Assembly (NCBI RefSeq): GCF_007859325.1
Contig: NZ_VOHK01000003.1
Coordinates: forward strand, 186,001 to 250,000
Length of the DNA: 64,000 nucleotides
Origin: Luteimonas marina
GTDB lineage: Bacteria > Pseudomonadota > Gammaproteobacteria > Xanthomonadales > Xanthomonadaceae
Direction: 5' to 3'
In this document: positions 37,733 through 47,868 of the stretch, piece by piece
Numbering within the stretch: position 1 is the stretch's first letter
How the letters are laid out: each line of letters starts with the position of its first letter
The notes under the pieces: model-generated
Seen by the model: only the letters and a program-made list of their open reading frames with translations
Databases searched by the model: none
What the model was told of the DNA's origin: nothing
Made by a program: the position numbers and the translations under genes

Positions 37733-39410
37733 GGGCACGCCGCGCGTGGCCCTGCTGGCGCGCGCCGGCGAGGCCTGCGAGCGGATCGGCAGCGCACTGC
37801 GCGAGGCCGGGGCCGACGTGGTGCTGGTCGCCGACCCGCTGCAGGCCGATCCCGAGCAGGTCCGCGGCGCGGCGCCGGAGGCGATCCTGGTCGCGCTGGA
37901 CCCCGCGATCGAGGATGCGATCGAGCGCTATGGCGAGGTGCTGGCCGATCCCGGCTACATGGTGATCTTCGAGGAGGCCGAGCAGGCCGCGCAGCGCACC
38001 GGCTGGGACGCGGCGCGCTGGCTGCGCCACCTTTCGGCCAAGCTGCACCGCCACCAGGACGTCCTGCCGGCCGGTGCCGAAGCCGAGGAAGACTTGCATC
38101 CGACGCCGGGCCCGCTGCAGGCGAACGCGGCCGCGGTCGACTTTGAGGAAGCGATCGTGGCGTTCACCGACGAAGCGCAGCAGCGAGCGGAGGATGTTCC
38201 CGGCGACAGCGGCCTGGAAGGGCTGGTCGGGCAGGCCCCGCCGAGGCAGGACGACACGCCGGCCGTGGACGCGGCGGCCGCGGTCGTCGTCGAAACCGGC
38301 GGGACGATCGAGGAAGCCGTGGTGGTCGAAACGGACACGACGATCGAGGAGGCCATCGTCGTCGAAGCGGACACGACGGTCGAGGCGGCCGTCATCATCG
38401 AAGCGGCTGACGAACCGGAACTCGACGGACCCGCGCTCGCGGAAGCGGACGACATCGATTTCAATCCCGAACCGGTTGCGCTGACCCTGGACGCCGATGA
38501 GGGTGACGCCGGACTGGACGAACTGGCCTTCGATCCCGAGCGCTTCAACCGCGCCGGAGAGGCGGAGCAGGCGCCTACGGGGATCGAGGCCTTCCTCGCC
38601 GAGCGAATCGCGCAAGCGCCTGCCGACGAGGAGGACGTGCCCGCGCCGGCCGCGGAGGCTGCCGCCACGCCGGAGCCCCCCGTCGCCAAACCGGACTTTT
38701 CGGGACTGAGCCTGGCCGAGGACGATCTCCAGCCAGCGCCGGCGGCGGGCGATGCCGACCGGCCGAAGCCGGCCTTCGACCTCGATGCGCTCGGCAGCGG
38801 CCTGTCGCTGGCCGACCCGGACAGCTACGGCCACGGCCCGGTGCGCGGCGCGGTGCTGATCGAGGCCGGGCTCGGCGGGCCGGATGCCGTCCGCCAGCTG
38901 CTGGCCGCGATCCCGGAAGGCTTTCCCAGGCCGATCCTGATCCGACTGCCGCTGGAAGGCGGGCGCTACGACCGGCTGGTCAAGCAGATGACGCGCGCGA
39001 CCTCGGCGCCGGTCGCCGTGGCCGAAGCCGGAGAGCCGGTGCAGGCGGGCAGCATCTATTTCGTGCCGCCGGAACTGGGCATCAAGGCCGCGCCCCGGGG
39101 TTGGACGTTCGATCCGTCGCTGCCGTTCGAGCCGGCCGCCATCCTCTCCGCGGACGACAGCGCGGTGCTGTTCCTCAGCGGCGCTGATGCGGCGCTGGTG
39201 GCGGACGTGACCGGCGGCGAGTGGGCGGGCGGCCTCGTGCTCGGACAGACGCCGGACGATGGCTGCTACGACCCGGCGGCCGCGCAGGCGGCGATCGCCG
39301 CGGGCGCCGCGCACGCAACGCCGGCGAAGCTGGCGACCATGCTGCTGGACCGTTGGCCGACGCCCGGTTACCGGCCCGACAACGATCCAAGCGGGATGCT
39401 GCAGCCATGA
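37719..39410 (+). CDS. chpB: ChpB-like CheB homologue lacking catalytic residues
   Basis: A 563-residue protein at the position of the CheB-type methylesterase gene chpB. Residues 1-115 look like a receiver fold without the phospho-acceptor (ILVALDP where LxDxxMP is expected). A long acidic linker (about 120-370) has imperfect repeats such as [18 protein letters not shown]. The C-terminal part aligns with CheB: IEAGLGG stands for IGASTGG (catalytic Ser lost), ILIRLPLEG for IITQHMPPG (His lost), while QTPDDG may keep the Asp. It is probably inactive as an esterase and may be a scaffold. The start overlaps chpA by 14 bp. Confidence 0.8.
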   Translation: MAVTEGTPRVALLARAGEACERIGSALREAGADVVLVADPLQADPEQVRGAAPEAILVALDPAIEDAIERYGEVLADPGYMVIFEEAEQAAQRTGWDAARWLRHLSAKLHRHQDVLPAGAEAEEDLHPTPGPLQANAAAVDFEEAIVAFTDEAQQRAEDVPGDSGLEGLVGQAPPRQDDTPAVDAAAAVVVETGGTIEEAVVVETDTTIEEAIVVEADTTVEAAVIIEAADEPELDGPALAEADDIDFNPEPVALTLDADEGDAGLDELAFDPERFNRAGEAEQAPTGIEAFLAERIAQAPADEEDVPAPAAEAAATPEPPVAKPDFSGLSLAEDDLQPAPAAGDADRPKPAFDLDALGSGLSLADPDSYGHGPVRGAVLIEAGLGGPDAVRQLLAAIPEGFPRPILIRLPLEGGRYDRLVKQMTRATSAPVAVAEAGEPVQAGSIYFVPPELGIKAAPRGWTFDPSLPFEPAAILSADDSAVLFLSGADAALVADVTGGEWAGGLVLGQTPDDGCYDPAAAQAAIAAGAAHATPAKLATMLLDRWPTPGYRPDNDPSGMLQP

Positions 39411-39871
39411 GCACAACCACCACCGACATCCGCGCGGTGCTGATCCAGACCGAAGCGGCGCGCCTGCTGCTGCCGAACGCGACCATTTCCGAAGTGCTGT
39501 CGTACGCCGAACCCGATCCGGTCGCCGACGCACCCGACTGGCTGCTCGGCACCATCCGCTGGCGCGGCTGGCGCCTGCCGCTGGTGGCGTTCGCGCCGCT
39601 GAGCGGGCAGGGCCCGGAGCAGGGCGGCCTCGGGCACAAGGTGATCGTGCTCAAGACCCTCGGCGGGCAGGCGACGCTGCCGTTCTTCGCCCTGCTGACC
39701 AAGGGCTTCCCGCGGCTGGTGACGGTCTCGCGCGACCGCCTGTCCACGATCGAGGAAGACGCCGCGCCGGCGACCGGCGTACGCGCACAGGTCAACTTCA
39801 ACGACGAACCCGCGCTGATCCCCGACATCGACGGCATCGAACAGGCGATCCGCCAGGCAATGGCGGCATAG
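39407..39871 (+). CDS. chpC: CheW-like adaptor ChpC
   Basis: A 154-residue single CheW-domain protein: VLIQTEAARLLLPNATISEVLSY at the N-terminus, WLLGTIRWRGWRLPLVAF in the middle, IPDIDGIEQAIRQAMAA at the end. It would be a second adaptor linking receptors to ChpA. ATG 39407 overlaps the chpB stop (ATGA). The stop TAG lies inside an ATAG repeat head, and the cluster ends at that element. Confidence 0.88.
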   Translation: MSTTTTDIRAVLIQTEAARLLLPNATISEVLSYAEPDPVADAPDWLLGTIRWRGWRLPLVAFAPLSGQGPEQGGLGHKVIVLKTLGGQATLPFFALLTKGFPRLVTVSRDRLSTIEEDAAPATGVRAQVNFNDEPALIPDIDGIEQAIRQAMAA

Positions 39872-39949
39872 GGCGGGCCTCGGCCCGCCGATCGATCCAC
39901 GCGACCGACGCCGGATGGCGAGGGCGTCGGGGCCGTAGCCCCGACCTAC
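39868..39949. repeat. REP pair at the end of the Pil-Chp cluster
   Basis: Left unit ATAGGGCGGGCC-TC-GGCCCGCC with its TAG being the chpC stop. Right inverted unit GTCGGGGCCGTAGCCCCGAC followed by CTAC (39946-39949), identical to the right unit at 8172-8195. It separates convergent chpC and rsmE by only 85 bp and may also act as a bidirectional transcription barrier. Confidence 0.82.
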
Positions 39950-39956
39950 GCCCGGA

Positions 39957-40718
39957 TCAATCGCCGCGCAGATCGCCATGCAGCGCCTGCAGCGCGGCGA
40001 TCGCCGCGAGCCCCGCGGTCTCGGTGCGCAGGATCCGCGGGCCGAGCCCGAGTCCTTCGAAACCCGCCGCCTGCAGCTGCCCGCGATCGCGCGGCGACCA
40101 GCCGCCTTCCGGCCCGATCGCGATGGCGATGGCGATGCGGGCGCCGGCGTCGCCCGTGGCCGGCAGCGCCAGTGACGACAGGCCGTGGGGCCCGGCCGGA
40201 TCGAGGGTCAGCTTCAGCGCGGCGGAGTCCGCATGCGCCGCGACGGCCGCGATCGCCGCCGGATCGGCAACCTCCGGAACGCGCGCCCGCCCGCACTGCT
40301 CGCAGGCCGAGGCCACGACGCTGCGCCAGTGCGCGAGCCGCTTTTCCATCCGCGCACCGTCGAGCCGCACCTCGGTGCGTTCGGCCTCCACCGGCACGAT
40401 CCGCGCCACGCCCAGCTCGGTGGCCTTCTGCAGGATCAGGTCCATCTTCTCGCCGCGGGCGATGCCCTGCAGCAGGGTGATGCGCAGCGGCGATTCGTTG
40501 TCGACCGCCTGCCTGGCGTGCACTTCGACCAGCGTCTCGCGCTTGCCGGCCGCCACGATCCGCGCGGGGTAGTCGTGGCCGTCGCCGTTGAACAGCACGC
40601 AGTCGTCGCCTTCGCGCAGGCGCAGCACGCGGACCAGGTGCGCGGCCGCGGCCTCGGGCAGCGCCAGGCGTGCGCCGATCGCCAGCGGCGCGCCGACGAA
40701 GGCCCGGATCACGCGCAT
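39957..40718 (-). CDS. rsmE: 16S rRNA (uracil-1498-N3)-methyltransferase
   Basis: A 253-residue SPOUT-class methyltransferase that methylates U1498 of 16S rRNA. The N-terminal PUA-like domain (AHLVRVLRLREGDDCVLFNGDG) is followed by LLQGIARGEKMDLILQKATELGV, which includes the family K-x-x-E motif. The AdoMet-binding knot has AIGPEGGWSPRD and LGPRILRTETA. ATG 40718 overlaps the bioA stop by 10 bp, so the two are translated as a coupled pair, as in other Xanthomonads. Confidence 0.95.
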   Translation of the reverse strand: MRVIRAFVGAPLAIGARLALPEAAAAHLVRVLRLREGDDCVLFNGDGHDYPARIVAAGKRETLVEVHARQAVDNESPLRITLLQGIARGEKMDLILQKATELGVARIVPVEAERTEVRLDGARMEKRLAHWRSVVASACEQCGRARVPEVADPAAIAAVAAHADSAALKLTLDPAGPHGLSSLALPATGDAGARIAIAIAIGPEGGWSPRDRGQLQAAGFEGLGLGPRILRTETAGLAAIAALQALHGDLRGD

Positions 40719-42121
40719 GCGCTGGCCTCGCGGATCGCGGCGGCGGTGGTCTCGGCGAGCAGCGCAAGCTGCGCGTCGTCGACGCAGTACGGCGGCATCC
40801 AGTACAGCACGTCGCCGAGCGGACGCAGCAGCACGCCGCGCTCGAGCGCGGCGCGATAGGCGCGCAGGCCGATCCGCAGCGCCGGATCGAAGGGCGTGCG
40901 CCGGTCGCCGTCCCGCGCGAGTTCGAACGCGAGGATCATCCCCGTCTGGCGCACGTCGGCGACATGCGGGAGTTTCGCGATCGGTTCCGCCAGCGCGCGC
41001 ATCCTCGCCGCGGTGCCGCGGTTGCGCGCCAGCACGTCGTCGGCCTCGAAGATGTCCAGCGACGCCAGCGCGGCGGCACAGGCCAGCGGGTTGCCGGTGT
41101 AGCTGTGCGAGTGCAGGAAGGCGCGCTCGCGCGAGTCGTCGAGGAAGCCGTCGTAGATCGCCTGCGTCGCCAGCACCGCGGCCAGCGGCAGGAAGCCGCC
41201 GGTCAGGCCCTTGGACAGGCACAGCAGGTCCGGCTGCACGCCGGCCTGTTCGCAGGCGAACATCGTGCCGGTGCGGCCGAAGCCGACCGCGATCTCGTCG
41301 GCGACCAGGAAGATGCCGTGCACGTCGCACAGCTCGCGCACCCGGCGCAGGTACGCCGGATGGTGCATGCGCATGCCGCCGGCGCACTGCACCAGCGGCT
41401 CCAGCACCAGCGCGCAGACCTCGCCGGCATGCTCGTCGAGCAGGTGGGCGAGCGCATCGGCGGCGTCGTTGGCGCAGCCTTCCGCACTCTGGCCGTCGCG
41501 GGCGAGGTACGCATCGGGCGAGGGTGCGAAGATCGCATCCATCAGCAGCGGCGCGTAGATGCGCCGGTACAGCGGGATGTCGCCCACCGACAGCGCGCCG
41601 ATCGTCTCGCCGTGGTAGCCGTTGTGCAGCGCCACGAACTTCGTGCGCCGTGGTTCGTCGCCGCGGTTGCGGAACCAGTGGAACGCCATCTTCAGCGCGA
41701 CCTCGATCCCGGCCGAACCGTTGTCGGCGTAGAACACCTTGGCCAGCGGTGCGCGGCCGGCCTCGCGCGGCGCGATCGCCAGCAGGCGCTCGGCCAGTTC
41801 CACCGCCGGCGGGTGCGAACAGCCGGCGAGGATCACCTGCTCCAGCGTGCGCGCCTGGCGGGCGACGGCCTCGGCGATGCGCGGCTCGGCGTGGCCGTGC
41901 AGGTTGACCCACCAGCTGCTGACGGCGTCGAGGTAGCGCCGCCCGTCCTGCCCGACCAGCCAGGCGCCGTCGCCGCGTGCCACCGGCAGCAGCGGCAGCA
42001 CGTTGCGGCCCTCGATCGTTTGATGCTCGCGCATCTGCGTGCAGGGGTGCCAGAGCACGGCGAGGTCGCGCGAACGCCAGCGCTCGGCGTCGTCTAGAAT
42101 GGCGTCATCGTGAGTCGACAT
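40709..42121 (-). CDS. bioA: Adenosylmethionine--8-amino-7-oxononanoate aminotransferase
   Basis: A 470-residue class III PLP aminotransferase in biotin synthesis. HPCTQMREHQ and SSWWVNLHGHAEPRI are the BioA N-terminal landmarks. The PLP-binding DNGSAGIEVALKMAFHW, DEIAVGFGRTGTMFACE, and the Schiff-base Lys in CLSKGLTGGFLPLAAVL are all intact. Length is 30-40 residues above E. coli BioA. On the minus strand GATAAT (42134-42129) ends exactly 6 nt before the ATG with no Shine-Dalgarno, which suggests a leaderless transcript. Divergent from nudE. Confidence 0.96.
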   Translation of the reverse strand: MSTHDDAILDDAERWRSRDLAVLWHPCTQMREHQTIEGRNVLPLLPVARGDGAWLVGQDGRRYLDAVSSWWVNLHGHAEPRIAEAVARQARTLEQVILAGCSHPPAVELAERLLAIAPREAGRAPLAKVFYADNGSAGIEVALKMAFHWFRNRGDEPRRTKFVALHNGYHGETIGALSVGDIPLYRRIYAPLLMDAIFAPSPDAYLARDGQSAEGCANDAADALAHLLDEHAGEVCALVLEPLVQCAGGMRMHHPAYLRRVRELCDVHGIFLVADEIAVGFGRTGTMFACEQAGVQPDLLCLSKGLTGGFLPLAAVLATQAIYDGFLDDSRERAFLHSHSYTGNPLACAAALASLDIFEADDVLARNRGTAARMRALAEPIAKLPHVADVRQTGMILAFELARDGDRRTPFDPALRIGLRAYRAALERGVLLRPLGDVLYWMPPYCVDDAQLALLAETTAAAIREASACA

Positions 42122-42159
42122 CCCACCATTATCGCCCGTGGCCAGGCCGGGGCGGCGCC

Positions 42160-42706
42160 GTGACGCGCCGCCTGCCCACGATCCACGGCATCACCGAGCA
42201 CGACGCCGGCCCCTACCGCATGGAGCGACTGGACCTGGAGTTCAGCAACGGCGAGCGCCGCCAGTTCGAGCGCCTGCGCGGGCGTGGCCACGGCGCGGTG
42301 GCGGTGGTGCCGCTGCTCGACGACGACACCGTGCTGCTGGTGCGCGAATACGCCGCCGGCCTGCACCGCTACGAGCTGGGCCTGGTCAAGGGCCGGATCG
42401 ACGCCGGCGAAACGCCGCTGCAGGCCGCCGACCGCGAGTTGAAGGAGGAGGCCGGCTACGGCGCGCGCCGGCTCGACGTGGTGCGCACGCTGACCCTGGC
42501 CCCGGTCTACATGAGCCACGAAACCACGGTGGTGCTGGCGCGCGACCTGTACCCCGAACGCCTGCCCGGCGACGAGCCGGAAGAACTGGAAGTGGTGCCG
42601 TGGAAACTCGACGCGCTCGGCGAACTGCTGCTGCGCGACGACTTCTCGGAGGGCCGGTCCATTGCCGCCCTGTTCGCGGCGCGCGAATACCTGAGGCTGC
42701 AGGCGG

Positions 42707-42714
<8 letters not shown>
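42160..42714 (+). CDS. nudE: ADP compounds hydrolase NudE
   Basis: A 184-residue Nudix hydrolase. The Nudix box is complete: G-RIDAG-E-TPLQAAD-REL-K-EE-A-G near residues 84-106. The rest (VVPLLDDDTVLLVREYAAGLHRYELGL, LAPVYMSHETTVVLARDLYPERLPGDEPE) is NudE-like. It cleaves ADP-ribose, Ap3A and NADH. GTG 42160 is the only sensible start; the region upstream in this frame is bioA antisense. The stop overlaps the cysQ start by 8 bp, the classical nudE-cysQ pair. Confidence 0.92.
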
Positions 42715-43510
<796 letters not shown>

Positions 43511-43550
43511 AACTGCGCGCGCCGCCCACCCTTCGCTCCCGCACGCCGAC

Positions 43551-44378
43551 GTGACCACATCCTCCGCCGATATCCAGCGCCTCCTCGAGATCATGGCCCG
43601 CCTGCGCACGCCGGGCACCGGCTGCCCCTGGGACCTGGAGCAGGACTTCTCGACCATCGCGCCCTACACGATCGAGGAAGCCTACGAGGTCGCCGACGCG
43701 ATCGACCGCGGTGATCTCCCCGCGCTGAAGGACGAACTCGGCGACCTGCTGCTGCAGGTGGTGTTCCATGCGCGCATGGCGCAGGAGCAGGGCGCGTTCG
43801 CGTTCGCCGACGTGGTCGCGGCGATCTGCGACAAGATGGTGCGCCGGCATCCGCACGTGTTCGGCGATGCGTCGTTCGCCGATGCCGATGCGCAGACGGC
43901 GAACTGGGAGGCGATCAAGCGCGCCGAACGCGAGGCGGCCGGCGAACAGGATGATTCGGCGCTCGCGGGCATCTCCCGTGGATTGCCGGAATGGCAGCGC
44001 GCGGTGAAGCTGCAGGACCGCGCGGCCAGAGTCGGCTTCGACTGGCCGGGGCCGGCGCCCGTCATCGACAAGCTGCATGAGGAGATCGACGAGGTGCGCG
44101 CTGAATTCGCAGCGGTGGCCGCGGACCCGGACGATGCCGGTGCGCAGGCGCGGCTGCAGGACGAGATCGGCGACCTGCTGTTGATCGCCGCCAACCTCGC
44201 CCGGCACGCGAAGGTCGACGTCGGCGCCGCGCTGCGCGGCGCCAACCACAAGTTCGAGCGCCGCTTCCGCATGATGGAAGCGCTGGCCGAGGCCGACGGC
44301 GTGCGCCTGCAGGACCTGCCGCTGGAACGACAGGATGCGTACTGGGAGCGCGCGAAGGCCGGGATCGGGACGTCCTGA
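43551..44378 (+). CDS. mazG: Nucleoside triphosphate pyrophosphohydrolase MazG
   Basis: A 275-residue housecleaning NTPase with two MazG domains. The first has CPWDLEQDFSTIAPYTIEEAYEVADAI and ELGDLLLQVVFHARMA; the second has KLHEEIDEVRAEF and DEIGDLLLIAANLARH, carrying the EE-x12-E-x2-D metal pattern. It hydrolyses aberrant or excess NTPs. GTG 43551 is 40 bp after cysQ and fits the family N-terminus. It ends shortly before a palindromic element. Confidence 0.94.
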   Translation: MTTSSADIQRLLEIMARLRTPGTGCPWDLEQDFSTIAPYTIEEAYEVADAIDRGDLPALKDELGDLLLQVVFHARMAQEQGAFAFADVVAAICDKMVRRHPHVFGDASFADADAQTANWEAIKRAEREAAGEQDDSALAGISRGLPEWQRAVKLQDRAARVGFDWPGPAPVIDKLHEEIDEVRAEFAAVAADPDDAGAQARLQDEIGDLLLIAANLARHAKVDVGAALRGANHKFERRFRMMEALAEADGVRLQDLPLERQDAYWERAKAGIGTS

Positions 44379-44394
44379 GGGATGCTCCTTGCCC

Positions 44395-44494
44395 GTCATC
44401 CCGGCGAAAGCCGGGATCCATTTGCTGTTGCTGCCATGGTGGAAGAACAGCCAAAGGCAACGTCAACATGGATCCCGGCTTTCGCCGGGATGAC
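44395..44494. repeat. GTCATCCCGGCGAAAGCCGGGATCCA palindrome, first copy
   Basis: Perfect inverted arms of about 26 nt (left begins GTCATCCCGGCGAAAGCC, right ends GGCTTTCGCCGGGATGAC). Each arm itself contains a small GGCGAAAGCC hairpin. The 48-nt loop has no coding potential. The arms are identical to those at 61765-61867, though the loops differ. Confidence 0.92.
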
Positions 44495-44588
44495 GGCCGG
44501 GACGCTGTCGGGATGAAGGGTCCGGCTTTCACCGCGATGCGGTTGCCAACCACGAACCACCCACCATGAACCTCAAGCAGGCCCCCTC

Positions 44589-44912
44589 ATGAAAACCCTG
44601 CTGCTCTTCATCGCCACCGCCTTCGCCGAGATCATCGGCTGCTACCTGCCCTACCTGTGGCTGCGCAAGGGCGCCGGCGCCTGGCTGCTGCTGCCGGCCG
44701 CGGCCAGCCTCGTGCTGTTCGTGTGGCTGCTGAGCCTGCACCCGACGGCGTCGGGCCGCGTGTATGCGGCCTACGGTGGCGTCTACGTCAGCATCGCCAT
44801 CGGCTGGCTGTGGCTGGTGGACGCGGTGAAGCCGACCCGCTGGGACCTGCTGGGCGCGCTGTTGTGCCTGGCCGGCATGGCGGTCATCATGTTTTCACCG
44901 AGGCCCGCATGA
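44589..44912 (+). CDS. UPF0060 (YnfA-like) membrane protein
   Basis: A 107-residue integral membrane protein with four helices. [54 protein letters not shown] and the final VIMFSPRP are diagnostic of the UPF0060/YnfA family. The fold resembles small multidrug transporters, but the function is unsettled. It is followed by the DUF962 gene after 13 bp. Confidence 0.92.
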   Translation: MKTLLLFIATAFAEIIGCYLPYLWLRKGAGAWLLLPAAASLVLFVWLLSLHPTASGRVYAAYGGVYVSIAIGWLWLVDAVKPTRWDLLGALLCLAGMAVIMFSPRPA

Positions 44913-44925
44913 CCGGAGGGAGGAC

Positions 44926-45228
44926 ATGAGCCGCTTCGCCAGCTTCCGCGAGTTCTATCCGTTCTACCTGGGCGAGCACAGCCACCGCACCTCGCGCCGG
45001 CTGCATTTCGTCGGCAGCTGCGGCGCGCTCGCCTTCGTCGCGCTCGCCATCGTCCAGCGCAACGCCTGGTGGCTGCTGGCCGCGCTGGTGTGCGGCTATG
45101 CCTTCGCATGGGTGGGGCACTTCTTCTTCGAGAAGAACCGGCCGGCGACGTTCCGGCATCCGTTCTATTCGTTCGCCGGCGACTGGGTGATGTTCAAGGA
45201 CATCCTCACCGGCAAAATCCGGTTCTGA
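44926..45228 (+). CDS. DUF962/Mpo1-like protein
   Basis: A 100-residue protein with two or three hydrophobic segments. FREFYPFYLGEHSHRTSRRLHFVGS at the N-terminus and HFFFEKNRPATFRHPFYSF in the middle are the conserved parts of DUF962. Conserved His residues resemble those of yeast Mpo1, a 2-hydroxy-fatty-acid dioxygenase; activity here is inferred only. A strong GGAGGGAGGAC ribosome-binding site precedes ATG 44926. Confidence 0.9.
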   Translation: MSRFASFREFYPFYLGEHSHRTSRRLHFVGSCGALAFVALAIVQRNAWWLLAALVCGYAFAWVGHFFFEKNRPATFRHPFYSFAGDWVMFKDILTGKIRF

Positions 45229-45277
45229 GCGGCGGCGTCCGGATCGCCGCCCGACGATGGACGGGGGCGAACCGGAC

Positions 45278-45622
45278 TCAATCGAGGAAGATCAGCCACG
45301 CCGCCACCGCGATCAGCGCGAACCCGGCCCAGTGGTTCCACTTCAGCGGCTGGCCGAGGTACCAGGCCGAGAAGCCGGCGAACACCAGCAGGGTGATCAC
45401 TTCCTGCATGCCCTTGAGCTGCGGCGCGGAGTAGACCGCTGCGCCGATGCGGTTGGCCGGCACCATCAGGCAGTACTCGAAGAAGGCGATGCCCCAGCTG
45501 ACCAGGATCACCGCCAGCAGCGGCGCGGACCTGTACTTCAGGTGGCCGTACCAGGCGAAGGTCATGAACACGTTGGAGCCGAGCAGCAGCAGGATCGGGA
45601 GCAGGCGGTCGAGGGCGGGCAT
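45278..45622 (-). CDS. DUF486 family membrane protein
   Basis: A 114-residue protein with four helices. FMTFAWYGHLKY, WGIAFFEYCLMVPANRIG and AVYSAPQLKGMQEVITL are family-diagnostic for DUF486, distant members of the drug/metabolite transporter superfamily. No function is known. It is convergent with the DUF962 gene and divergent from the response regulator gene, 128 bp away. Confidence 0.9.
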   Translation of the reverse strand: MPALDRLLPILLLLGSNVFMTFAWYGHLKYRSAPLLAVILVSWGIAFFEYCLMVPANRIGAAVYSAPQLKGMQEVITLLVFAGFSAWYLGQPLKWNHWAGFALIAVAAWLIFLD

Positions 45623-45750
45623 GGGAGGCTCGGCGGGCGGGAGGGGGCGGGAGCGCGGGGTTCCGGGCGCTGACGATGGGCATCTTCACGGCGCTTGTAC
45701 AGCCCTGCGGGCATCCTTCACAAAGCTGAAGAACCCGTCGAGGAACACGT

Positions 45751-46464
<714 letters not shown>

Positions 46465-46483
46465 CGACCGGCGGAGCGACACG

Positions 46484-47776
46484 ATGCCGCAGGGGCTGCC
46501 GCGCCGGATCCGCTATGCCTTCGTCACCCAGGGGCTGCTGGCGAGCCTGGTGGTGGTGTTCGGCGTCGGCCTGGTGACCCTGGTCACCCGGGACGCACTG
46601 GTCCGGCAGCAGCTCGACGTCGAGGCGGAGGCCTACTGGCAGCGGCACGCGGGACAGGGAGCGCTCGCGCCGCTGCCGGCGACCGCCGCGATCCGCGGCT
46701 ACTACGGCTCGCCGGTCGTGGCGGGGGCGGGGATCCCGGCCTACGTGCAATCGCTGCCGGATGGCGTCAACCACCTCTACCAGTCGCAGCGCGCCGTGCT
46801 CGTGGAGCGGCGCTCCGACGGCACCCTTTACCTGGTGGCGGAAACGCGCGACGTCGATCGCCTGATGTGGGGCTCGGCCGCGGCGCTGATCCTGTTCGGG
46901 CTGCTGGCAGTGCTGGCGATCACCACGATGACCTACCGAAAATCGCGCGGCATCGTGCTGCCGATCAACCGCCTGGCGGAGGAAGTGGCGCGCTGGGACC
47001 CGTCGCAGGGCGACGTGGCCGCATCGCTGGCGACCTCCGACCTGTCCGAAGACCGCAGCCGTGAAGTGCGCGCGCTGTCGGCGGCGCTGCACGGGCTGGC
47101 CGGGCGGGTCGCGGATTTCGTGCAGCGCGAGCGCGACTTCACCCGCGACGCCAGCCACGAGCTGCGCACGCCGCTGACGGTGGTCCGCGTCGCCAGCGAC
47201 ATGATGCTTTCGGACCCGTCGATGCCGGAACACGGCCGGCGCTCGCTGCAGCGCATCCAGCGCGCGGGGCGCGACATGGAGGACGTGATCGACGCCTTCC
47301 TGATCCTTGCCCGCGAAGGCGGCGTGGCGCCGGTCAGCGAGGAGTTCGACGTGCGCGAGGTGGTGCTGGAGGAAGTCGAGAAGGCGCGCCCGCTGCTGGC
47401 CGGCAAGCCGGTGGAACTGCGGGTGTCCGGGGAGGCGTCGCCGCACCTGTTCGCGCCGCCGCGGGTGCTGGGGGTCGTGGTCTGCAACCTGCTGCAGAAC
47501 GCCTGCACCTTCACCGAATCGGGCAGCGTGGACGTGGCGATCGAGGCCGATGCGGTGATCGTCCGCGACACCGGCATCGGCATGTCCGCCGAGACCCTGC
47601 GGCATGCCCACGAGCCCTTCTACCGCGCCGACACCTTCAGCCCCCTGGGCAAGGGCTTCGGCCTGAGCATCGCCAGTCGGCTCGCGCACCGCTTCGGCTG
47701 GCAGCTCGCGCTCGAGAGCGTGCCGGGCAGGGGCACCACCGCGACGCTGCGCTTCGTGCCGGTGACGGCTTCCTGA
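46484..47776 (+). CDS. Sensor histidine kinase
   Basis: A 430-residue membrane kinase. TM1 is near residues 13-35 and TM2 near 127-148, enclosing a periplasmic domain of about 90 residues (RQQLDVEAEAYWQRH...LYLVAETRDVD). HisKA follows with the phospho-acceptor His225 in DASHELRTPLT. The HATPase has N-box NLLQNACTFTES, DTGIGMS and GKGFGLSIASRLAHRFGW. It starts 19 bp after the regulator. The signal is unknown; its place before the MacAB-like operon suggests envelope stress or a toxic compound (inference). Confidence 0.9.
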   Translation: MPQGLPRRIRYAFVTQGLLASLVVVFGVGLVTLVTRDALVRQQLDVEAEAYWQRHAGQGALAPLPATAAIRGYYGSPVVAGAGIPAYVQSLPDGVNHLYQSQRAVLVERRSDGTLYLVAETRDVDRLMWGSAAALILFGLLAVLAITTMTYRKSRGIVLPINRLAEEVARWDPSQGDVAASLATSDLSEDRSREVRALSAALHGLAGRVADFVQRERDFTRDASHELRTPLTVVRVASDMMLSDPSMPEHGRRSLQRIQRAGRDMEDVIDAFLILAREGGVAPVSEEFDVREVVLEEVEKARPLLAGKPVELRVSGEASPHLFAPPRVLGVVVCNLLQNACTFTESGSVDVAIEADAVIVRDTGIGMSAETLRHAHEPFYRADTFSPLGKGFGLSIASRLAHRFGWQLALESVPGRGTTATLRFVPVTAS

Positions 47777-47868
47777 GCGCCGGCGCGACGATGGCCGCGA
47801 GGCTGTCAACGCGCGGGAATGCGGTGCGTTAGCCTGCCTCGACGCCACAGCTTCCCGGACCCGCCCGC

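Noticed and set aside
32216..37738. A very long open frame (about 1840 codons) antisense to chpA
   Set aside because: It is a shadow of the strong third-position GC bias. It has no family similarity, is rich in Arg/His/Gln, and mirrors the sense repeat as a Phe/Glu pentad. chpA has clear domains on the sense strand.
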